Made by a program: the position numbers and the translations under genes
The notes under the pieces: model-generated
The model's database searches: none
Told to the model about the DNA's origin: nothing
What the model saw: the letters and a program-made list of their open reading frames with translations, nothing else
Assembly: GCA_903914985.1 (NCBI GenBank)
Contig: CAIWRE010000097.1
Span: 1-9,163, forward strand
DNA length: 9,163 bases
Direction: 5' to 3'
Source: an uncultured beta proteobacterium
Lineage (GTDB): Bacteria > Pseudomonadota > Gammaproteobacteria > Burkholderiales > Burkholderiaceae_C
Shown here: positions 1-5,597 of the stretch, in pieces
Layout of the letters: each line of letters opens with the position of its first letter
How positions within the stretch are numbered: the first letter of the stretch is position 1

Positions 1-1
1 C

Positions 2-217
2 AGCCTCACCCGCGCACCCGAAGTGCAAGCGCTGATCCAAGAAGAGCTGGAGCGCGTGAACAAGAAGTTTGCCCGCGTGGAACAGATCAAAAAATTCTTC
101 CTGCTAGACACCCAGCTCAGCGCCGAGGACGAAGAACTCACTCCCACCATGAAGCTCAAGCGCAAGTTGGTGGAAAAGAAATACACGCCACAAATTGAAG
201 CCATGTACGCAGGCTAG
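2..217 (+). CDS. Long-chain acyl-CoA synthetase (AMP-forming), C-terminal fragment
   Basis: The reading frame is open from base 2 to a TAG at 215-217 and gives the last 71 residues of a protein whose start lies outside the window. The stretch ELTPTMKLKRKLVEKKY followed by an IEAMY end is the typical C-terminus of ANL-superfamily long-chain acyl-CoA ligases (FadD15/FAA1 type). The lysine after LTPTM fits the catalytic lysine of the mobile C-terminal domain, which adenylates the fatty acid carboxylate before thioester formation with CoA. The enzyme would be cytoplasmic or at the inner membrane face. It is followed after 50 nt by a periplasmic binding-protein gene on the same strand. From memory, such ligases are often embedded in Liv-type ABC operons of Burkholderiales, suggesting uptake and activation of a carboxylic acid. 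The substrate cannot be read from this fragment. Confidence 0.82.
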   Translation, partial: SLTRAPEVQALIQEELERVNKKFARVEQIKKFFLLDTQLSAEDEELTPTMKLKRKLVEKKYTPQIEAMYAG

Positions 218-267
218 TGCGCAGTTGCATCGATCCCTCACTCCAACATCAACCCTTACAAAACAAT

Positions 268-1443
268 ATGAACCTCCCAACCTTTAAGTTACCGTCGCTG
301 ATTTGCCTTGCAATCGGATTGATCGCTGGCAGCGCATTGCATGCTGCCGAGCAACAAGGCGTCACCAAAACTGACATCGTTGTGGGCACGATCCAGGATT
401 TGTCCGGGCCTCTTGCGGGCTACGGCAAACAAGCGCGCAATGGAATGCAACTTCGCATTGAAGAGCTCAATGAGCAGGGCGGTGTCCATGGGCGCCAGAT
501 CAAGTTGTTGGTGGAAGATTCGGGCTACGACCCCAAGCGCGCGGTGTTGGCGGCCCAGAAGCTGGTGAACCAGGACAAGATTTTCATCATGGCGGGCCAT
601 TTGGGCACAGCGCAAAACAACGCGGCCATGCCGATTCAGTTTGAAAAAAAGGTGGTGAACTTCATGCCGCTGACGGCGGCACGCGAAATGTACGAAGCAC
701 CCAACGAGCTGAAGTACGCACTCCTGAGCTCGTATTACGACCAAATGCGCATTTCGCTGCCGCAAATGGTGGCTGACAAGAACGCCAAGAAAGTCTGCAT
801 CATTTACCAGGATGACGAGTTTGGCCTGGAAGTATTGCGTGGCAGCGAAGCGGGTCTGAAGACCATCAATATGGAGCTCACCGAAAAGACCTCCTTCAAA
901 CGCGGCGCGACTGACTTCTCCAGCCAGGTCGCCAAAATGAAGTCTGCCTCGTGTGAACTGGTCGTGCTGGGCACCATCATCCGCGAGACGATTGGTACCG
1001 TGGCGGAAGCCCGCAAGACTGGTTTCAGCCCCGTGTTTTTCGCCTCGGTTGCGGCCTACACAGACCTGATTCACAAGCTTGGGGGTAAGGCGATGGACGG
1101 CATCTACGCCACCATGGTGGTGCAGAACCCCTACACCGACGAGGCCTCCCAGCCCATTCGCTTTTGGGCCAACAAATACAAGACCAAGTTCAATGAAGAT
1201 CCCGCAGTCTTCTCAGCCTACGGCTACATCATGATGGACATCATGATCCAGGCGGCGCAGAAAGCCGGTCCTCAATTGACCACCGAAAGCTTTGTCAAGG
1301 CCATGAACAGCCTCACTGTTCCAAGTGACATTTTCGGCACCCCTAAACTGACTTACACCGCGACCAAGCGCTTGGGCAGTGAGCTGGCGCGTCTTTCACA
1401 AATTCAAGATGGCAAATGGAAGCCTGTTGCCAACGGCAAATAG
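268..1443 (+). CDS. ABC transporter periplasmic substrate-binding protein (LivK-like), paralog 1
   Basis: A 391-residue periplasmic binding protein of the type I fold (Peripla_BP_6, branched-chain amino-acid type). The ATG at 268 is chosen because it gives a compact signal peptide: hydrophobic core about residues 9-22, then SALHA before AEQQG. A GTG at 217, overlapping the upstream stop, would add 17 residues in front and cannot be excluded. No good Shine-Dalgarno is visible before either start. The mature N-terminus (DIVVGTIQDLSGPLAGYGKQ, about residues 36-55) is the typical first strand and loop that contacts ligand in this family. C177 and C229 are conserved in the neighbouring paralog and could form a disulfide. 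The protein would deliver an amino acid or other small carboxylate to an inner-membrane ABC permease encoded outside the window. The adjacent acyl-CoA ligase hints at an organic-acid ligand, but this is inference. Confidence 0.88.
   Translation: MNLPTFKLPSLICLAIGLIAGSALHAAEQQGVTKTDIVVGTIQDLSGPLAGYGKQARNGMQLRIEELNEQGGVHGRQIKLLVEDSGYDPKRAVLAAQKLVNQDKIFIMAGHLGTAQNNAAMPIQFEKKVVNFMPLTAAREMYEAPNELKYALLSSYYDQMRISLPQMVADKNAKKVCIIYQDDEFGLEVLRGSEAGLKTINMELTEKTSFKRGATDFSSQVAKMKSASCELVVLGTIIRETIGTVAEARKTGFSPVFFASVAAYTDLIHKLGGKAMDGIYATMVVQNPYTDEASQPIRFWANKYKTKFNEDPAVFSAYGYIMMDIMIQAAQKAGPQLTTESFVKAMNSLTVPSDIFGTPKLTYTATKRLGSELARLSQIQDGKWKPVANGK
559..587 (+). repeat. Perfect 29-nt direct repeat shared by the tandem paralogs (copy 1)
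   Basis: These 29 bases, coding for KLVNQDKIF, are identical to 1763-1791 in the second binding-protein gene, in the same reading frame. This is the longest perfect match I noticed between the two genes. It reflects their duplication and could serve as a recombination site. Confidence 0.8.
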
Positions 1444-1466
1444 GTCGTACTTTTTTCGTTAACCCT

Positions 1467-1472
1467 AGGAGA
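1467..1472 (+). promoter_or_regulatory. Strong ribosome binding site of the second binding-protein gene
   Basis: AGGAGA lies 5 nt before the ATG at 1478, a near-consensus Shine-Dalgarno. The first paralog has nothing comparable, so the second gene of the tandem pair may be translated more strongly (inference). Confidence 0.75.
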
Positions 1473-1477
1473 AACCC

Positions 1478-2665
1478 ATGCGTTTTCAACCCAAGTATTT
1501 TGTGGCCGCAATCGCTGCAGCATTGACCCTTGCGGGCACACTGGCCCGCGCTGAACAGCAAGGTGTGAGCAAAGATGAAATCACCCTGGGCACCATCCAG
1601 GATTTGTCCGGTCCCTTGGCAGGTTTTGGCAAACAGGCGCGCCTGGGCATGATGTTGGCAGTAGACGAAATCAATGAGCAAGGCGGACTGAATGGTCGCA
1701 AGCTCAAACTGCTGGTCGAAGACGACGGTTACGACCCTAAAAAGTCGGTTCTGGCGGCGCAAAAGCTGGTGAACCAGGACAAGATTTTCATGATGCTGGG
1801 CCACATTGGTACCGCCCAGAACATGGCGGCGATGCCGGTGCAGTTTGAAAAAAATGTGATCAACTTTTTCCCGATCACGGCGGCGCGCGAAATGTACGAG
1901 CCCTTTCACCGCCTGAAATACTCGTTTGCCGCCACCTACTTCGACCAGATGCGTATTGCGTTGCCCACCTTGGTCAAAGAAAAGGGCGTGAAAAAAGTCT
2001 GCACGATTTACCAGGATGACGACTTCGGCTTGGAGGTCTTGCGTGGCGCCGAGGCGGGCCTCAAATCGATCAACATGGAATTCACTGAAAAAACCTCTTA
2101 CAAGCGTGGCGCGACTGACTTCTCCTCGCAAGTTTCCAAGTTGCAGTCCAGCGGCTGCGAAATGGTCGTGTTGGGCACCATCATCCGTGAAACCATCGGC
2201 ACGATTGGCACCGCGCGCAAAGTGGGATTCAGTCCCATCTTCTTGGGCTCCAGCGCTTCGTACACTGACTTGATCCACAAAATCGGTGGCAAAGCGATGG
2301 ACGGCCTCTATGCCACCATGACGGTACAAAACCCTTACCTGGACGAAGCCTCGCAGCCCATCCGGTTCTGGGCGAACAAGTACAAAACCAAGTTCAATGA
2401 AGACCCCACCGTCTTCTCGGTCTATGGCTACATCATCGTGAACACCTTTGCCAATGCAGCCAACAAAGCCGGCAAAAACCTGACCACTGACAGTTTCATC
2501 AAGGTCATGGACACCATGACGATTGAGCCTGACATCTTTGGTGCGGCAAAGTCCACGTTCTCTCCCACAAAACGCCTGGGCAGCGATGCATCGCGCCTGT
2601 CTCAGATTCAGGACGGCAAGTGGGTTGCGGTCTCGGGTTATGTGAGCGCAGCGTCGGTTAAGTAA
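1478..2665 (+). CDS. ABC transporter periplasmic substrate-binding protein (LivK-like), paralog 2
   Basis: A 395-residue type I periplasmic binding protein, start fixed by a strong Shine-Dalgarno. The signal peptide has a hydrophobic core about residues 8-20 and ends near LARA (22-25), before EQQGV. It aligns without gaps to the preceding gene over the whole mature region, at about 70 % identity by eye count. Strictly shared blocks include GTIQDLSGPLAG, VLAAQKLVNQDKIF, KRGATDFSSQV and RFWANKYKTKFNEDP. C175 and C227 match the two cysteines of paralog 1. Differences cluster at about residues 142-155, 252-261 and 315-330, places where ligand or hinge contacts could differ. It sits 34 nt downstream of paralog 1 and is followed by an intrinsic terminator, so it is the last gene of its operon. 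The C-terminus carries a short extra tail (SGYVSAASVK). The ligand is unknown. Confidence 0.9.
   Translation: MRFQPKYFVAAIAAALTLAGTLARAEQQGVSKDEITLGTIQDLSGPLAGFGKQARLGMMLAVDEINEQGGLNGRKLKLLVEDDGYDPKKSVLAAQKLVNQDKIFMMLGHIGTAQNMAAMPVQFEKNVINFFPITAAREMYEPFHRLKYSFAATYFDQMRIALPTLVKEKGVKKVCTIYQDDDFGLEVLRGAEAGLKSINMEFTEKTSYKRGATDFSSQVSKLQSSGCEMVVLGTIIRETIGTIGTARKVGFSPIFLGSSASYTDLIHKIGGKAMDGLYATMTVQNPYLDEASQPIRFWANKYKTKFNEDPTVFSVYGYIIVNTFANAANKAGKNLTTDSFIKVMDTMTIEPDIFGAAKSTFSPTKRLGSDASRLSQIQDGKWVAVSGYVSAASVK
1763..1791 (+). repeat. Perfect 29-nt direct repeat shared by the tandem paralogs (copy 2)
   Basis: Identical to 559-587, about 1.2 kb apart. Recombination between the copies would delete or duplicate one gene equivalent and leave an in-frame chimeric binding protein. 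Confidence 0.8.
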
Positions 2666-2704
2666 GATCCACAGCAGGCCGCTGCGTCGGCCAGGCTCCC
2701 CTCG

Positions 2705-2738
2705 AAGCAGCAGGAATTTTGTTCCTGCTGCTTTTTTT
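2705..2738 (+). terminator. Rho-independent terminator after the binding-protein operon
   Basis: A perfect 12-bp stem (2705-2716 pairing with 2722-2733) encloses a 5-nt loop (TTTTG), and a run of seven T spans 2732-2738. The stem is AAGCAGCAGGAA against its exact reverse complement. It starts 39 nt after the stop codon of the second binding-protein gene and should end that transcript, separating it from the rsh gene. Confidence 0.92.
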
Positions 2739-2745
2739 GTGAAAA

Positions 2746-2773
2746 TTGACAGGCCGCAAGCATTCGGTAGCCA
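2746..2773 (+). promoter_or_regulatory. Possible sigma-70 promoter of rsh
   Basis: A perfect -35 box TTGACA lies at 2746-2751, only 7 nt past the T-run of the terminator. A poor -10 (TAGCCA, 2768-2773) follows at a 16-nt spacing. The predicted transcript would start near 2780 and have a leader of only about 13 nt before the ATG at 2793. The -35 is convincing and the -10 is not, so confidence is limited. The strong terminator just upstream makes some promoter here likely. Confidence 0.35.
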
Positions 2774-2792
2774 TGCGCGCTACATTTCGACC

Positions 2793-5021
2793 ATGGGTAA
2801 ATTGCAACAGTCATTTCCAAAGTCCACTGAACCGGCTCTGAGCGCGGCGTCAGGCTTCACTGGACTCCTTGGGAAGTTGGACTACCTGAGCGAAGCGGAA
2901 ATTGCGCAGGTACGCCTGGCCTACCGATTCGCGGACGAAGCGCATCTGGGGCAACTGCGCAGCAGCGGCGACCCGTACATCACCCACCCGATTGCGGTCG
3001 CCAGCCAGTGTGCTGAGTGGAAACTCGACGCCCAGGCCCTGATGGCAGCGCTGATGCACGACGCCATGGAGGACTGTGGCGTCACCAAAATAGAGTTGAT
3101 CGAAAAATTCGGCTCGCCGGTGGCCGAGTTGGTGGACGGGTTGACCAAGCTCGACAAGCTCTCGTTCAACACCCGCGAGGAAAACCAGGCCGAGTCCTTT
3201 CGCAAAATGCTGCTGGCCATGGCGCGCGATGTGCGGGTCATTCTGATCAAGCTGGCCGACCGCACCCACAATATGCGCACCATGGGCGATATGCCGCGGT
3301 CGAAGTGGGGTCGGATTGCACAGGAAACCCTGGATATTTACAGCCCCATTGCGCACCGCCTGGGCCTGAACCAGACCTACCGCGAACTGCAGGACCTGGC
3401 TTTTCAGCACCTGCTGCCGTGGCGGTATTCTGTTCTGTACAAGGCCGTGAACAAAGCCCGCAGCCGGCGCCGTGACTTGCTTCAAAAAGTGAAGAAAGAA
3501 ATGGAAGCGACTTTTTCGGCCCACGGCATGCCGGTGCGTATTGCCGGGCGCGAAAAGTCGCTCTACTCCATCTACCGCAAGATGCACGACAAGCACCTCA
3601 GCTTTGCCCAGGTGACCGATGTGTATGGCTTTCGGGTGCTGGTGCCGCACATCACCGACTGTTACACGGCTTTAGGGCTCCTGCACCAGTTGTACAAACC
3701 CGTGCCAGGCAAGTTCAAAGACCATATTGCCATCGCCAAAGTCAATGGCTACCAGTCCCTGCACACCACATTGGTGGGACCGGCCGGCATCAACGTTGAG
3801 TTTCAGATGCGCACCGAAGCCATGCATTTGGTGGCCGAGTCGGGTGTGGCGGCCCACTGGCTCTACAAGGTCAATAACCCGCACGACAAGTCCAACGACC
3901 GCCTGGGCACGCAGTGGCTGCAATCCTTGCTCGACATTCAAGACGAAACCCGCGACGCTGCCGAGTTCTGGGAGCACGTCAAAGTTGATCTCTTTCCCGA
4001 CGCGGTCTATGTATTCACGCCCAAAAGCCAAATCATGGCCATGCCGCGCGGCGCGACGGTGGTGGACTTTGCCTATGCCATCCACAGCAACGTGGGTGAC
4101 CGCACCATGGCCGCGCGCATCAACGGCGAGCAGGTACCGCTGCGCACCACGCTCAAGAACGGCGATGTGGTGGAAGTCGTCACTGCGCCGGATGCCACGC
4201 CCAACCCCGCATGGCTGAGCTTTGTGCGAACCGGGCGGGCCCGCTCCAAAATTCGCCACCACCTCAAGACCATGGAGCTGACCGAGTCCGAAGAGCTCGG
4301 AAGCAAGCTGCTGGCGCAAGCACTGCGCGCCGAAGGAATTGAGGCCTTCCCCGATCCGCAAACGCGGGCCCCGGTGTGGGACAAACTGCTGCGCTTTACC
4401 GGCAGCAAAAATCGCCAGGAGCTGCTGACCGACATTGGTCTGGGCAAACGCATTGCCAATATCGTCGCTAAGCGGCTGGTACTCCTGTTGGGCGATGTCG
4501 GAGAAAAGCCCAATGCGCTGCTGCTCACCCGCGAACGGTTTGCGTCAGGAAACTCGCACGGCATGGGCACGCTCACACTGGATGGAAGCGAAAACGCGTC
4601 GGTCAAATTCGCACACTGTTGCCGCCCCATTCCCGGCGACGCCATTGTGGGTTACCTGGGACGCGGGGAAGGTTTGGTCGTGCATTCCGCCCAATGTCCC
4701 ACGGCCTTGCGCCTACAACACAAAGACGGCGAACGGTTTATGGGTGTCGAGTGGAGCGATGAGCCCACGCGCGCCTTTGAAGTGGACCTGGCGGTAACCG
4801 TCAACAATGGCAAAGGGGTGATGGCCCAGGTTGCCTCCGCCCTGGCGACCTCGGAGGCTGACATCGTCCACATTGAGACGGCACCTGACAGCACCCAGGA
4901 CGTCAAGGAACTGTTGTTTGTGATTGCGGTGCGTGACCGCGCTCATTTAGATGCAGTGCTGACCAAACTCAAGCGCTCTCCGGTGGTGATGCGCGCTCAG
5001 CGCAGCAAACGCGTAGATTAA
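2793..5021 (+). CDS. spoT: Bifunctional (p)ppGpp synthetase/hydrolase, SpoT/Rsh type
   Basis: A 742-residue long RelA/SpoT homologue controlling the stringent-response alarmone (p)ppGpp in the cytoplasm. The HD hydrolase domain is intact: H65, H89-D90, E93-D94 and D156 have the spacing of the Mn-binding residues of streptococcal Rel (H53, H77-D78, E81-D82, D144). The synthetase domain has REKSLYSIYRKM (253-264), D276 in DVYGFRV and E336 in NVEFQMRT, so it also looks active. The motif separating bifunctional (RXKD) from RelA-type (EXDD) enzymes reads KFKD (307-310), so it belongs to the basic, bifunctional class. TGS domain about 398-465; a Cys-rich zinc-finger-like region with HCC (608-610) and C635; C-terminal ACT domain about 661-735. 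I chose ATG 2793; a GTG at 2739 is in frame but abuts the terminator T-run and lacks room for a promoter. No clear Shine-Dalgarno is seen. The symbol spoT follows family habit; rsh is equally suitable. Confidence 0.93.
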   Translation: MGKLQQSFPKSTEPALSAASGFTGLLGKLDYLSEAEIAQVRLAYRFADEAHLGQLRSSGDPYITHPIAVASQCAEWKLDAQALMAALMHDAMEDCGVTKIELIEKFGSPVAELVDGLTKLDKLSFNTREENQAESFRKMLLAMARDVRVILIKLADRTHNMRTMGDMPRSKWGRIAQETLDIYSPIAHRLGLNQTYRELQDLAFQHLLPWRYSVLYKAVNKARSRRRDLLQKVKKEMEATFSAHGMPVRIAGREKSLYSIYRKMHDKHLSFAQVTDVYGFRVLVPHITDCYTALGLLHQLYKPVPGKFKDHIAIAKVNGYQSLHTTLVGPAGINVEFQMRTEAMHLVAESGVAAHWLYKVNNPHDKSNDRLGTQWLQSLLDIQDETRDAAEFWEHVKVDLFPDAVYVFTPKSQIMAMPRGATVVDFAYAIHSNVGDRTMAARINGEQVPLRTTLKNGDVVEVVTAPDATPNPAWLSFVRTGRARSKIRHHLKTMELTESEELGSKLLAQALRAEGIEAFPDPQTRAPVWDKLLRFTGSKNRQELLTDIGLGKRIANIVAKRLVLLLGDVGEKPNALLLTRERFASGNSHGMGTLTLDGSENASVKFAHCCRPIPGDAIVGYLGRGEGLVVHSAQCPTALRLQHKDGERFMGVEWSDEPTRAFEVDLAVTVNNGKGVMAQVASALATSEADIVHIETAPDSTQDVKELLFVIAVRDRAHLDAVLTKLKRSPVVMRAQRSKRVD

Positions 5022-5587
5022 GACGGCGGCAAAGATGCGCCGGGATAGTGCACCGCCAGCACCTCGATCTCCGCCACACGCTCAGGCATGAGCAGGCGCA
5101 GTACGTCGCCAACGCGGGCCTTGAGCAAGGTACACGCAATCGGCGAGACCCAGCTCACTTCGCCTTGGGCGCTGTTGGCTTCGTCAATGCCCACAATGCG
5201 CACCGTGCGCTCCTGGTCCGCATCGTCCACATAAGTGACGGTAGCGCCGAAAAAAATCTGCTCACTTCCAAAGTGCAGGCTGGGCTCTGCGATCACCGCA
5301 ATTTCCAAGCGTTTGGTGAGGAAGCGGATGCGCCTATCGATTTCGCGAAGGCGTTTCTTGCCATAGATGTAGTCGCCGTTTTCTGACCGGTCACCATTGC
5401 TGGCGGCCCAGTGCACCGTATCGACCACCTTGGGGCGCTCCACGTCAATCAACGCCAGCAGTTCTTCGCGTAACGTGGCATATCCGGTAGGCGTGATGTA
5501 GTTTTTTCCGCCCGGTGGCAGGGCGGGCAACTGCAACTCGCCATCGTCGTCCGCATCCGGGTTCTCTTTGGTAAACGCTTTGCTCAT
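5018..5587 (-). CDS. greB: Transcription elongation factor GreB
   Basis: A 189-residue Gre factor that enters the RNA polymerase secondary channel and stimulates cleavage of backtracked RNA. The coiled coil (about residues 30-105) carries the GreB signature WAASNGDRSENGDYIYGKKR (60-79). D66 and E69 at the hairpin tip match the catalytic acidic pair of E. coli GreB (D41, E44). The C-terminal FKBP-like domain (about 110-184) includes FFGATVTYV and the SPIACTLLKARVGD helix. Compared with E. coli GreB (158 aa) it has an N-terminal extension of about 25 residues, acidic then proline-rich; I recall similar extensions in other betaproteobacteria. ATG 5587 is chosen for its AGGG Shine-Dalgarno (5597-5594), which overlaps the upstream stop codon. 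It is the last gene of an operon with two M16 peptidase-family genes, 8 nt after the second. Its TAA overlaps the TAA of the convergent rsh gene. Confidence 0.95.
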   Translation of the reverse strand: MSKAFTKENPDADDDGELQLPALPPGGKNYITPTGYATLREELLALIDVERPKVVDTVHWAASNGDRSENGDYIYGKKRLREIDRRIRFLTKRLEIAVIAEPSLHFGSEQIFFGATVTYVDDADQERTVRIVGIDEANSAQGEVSWVSPIACTLLKARVGDVLRLLMPERVAEIEVLAVHYPGASLPPS

Positions 5588-5593
5588 GCTGCG

Positions 5594-5597
5594 CCCT
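5594..5597 (-). promoter_or_regulatory. greB ribosome binding site overlapping the upstream stop codon
   Basis: On the minus strand the stop TAG of the M16-like gene (5598-5596) supplies the first bases of AGGG, which lies 6 nt before the greB ATG. Termination and reinitiation would occur within the footprint of one ribosome, a classic arrangement for translational coupling. Confidence 0.65.

Noticed and set aside
289..1074. Long open frame (261 codons) antisense to the first binding-protein gene
   Set aside because: It is the complement of a clearly coding gene, has no start signal, and resembles the antisense frame of the paralog only because the sense genes are paralogous.
1343..2329. Long open frame (328 codons) antisense to the second binding-protein gene
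   Set aside because: Same explanation: a codon-bias shadow. It also crosses the gap between the two genes and ends within paralog 1.
2677..2692. Small hairpin (GGCCG, 6-nt loop, CGGCC) just before the main terminator
   Set aside because: Only a 5-bp stem with no T-run. The adjacent 12-bp hairpin with seven T accounts for termination.
2739..2792. Upstream GTG start for rsh at 2739
   Set aside because: It would begin on the base after the terminator T-run, leaving no room for a promoter or ribosome binding site. The 18 extra residues resemble nothing I recognise.
2850..3650. 266-codon frame antisense to rsh
   Set aside because: It lies wholly within the conserved HD and synthetase region of rsh, has no recognisable domain, and fits the high-GC shadow pattern.
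5024..5042. GC hairpin (CGGCG, 9-nt loop, CGCCG) near the rsh/greB junction as a terminator
   Set aside because: Short stem, large loop and no T-run on either strand; it lies inside the last codons of greB.
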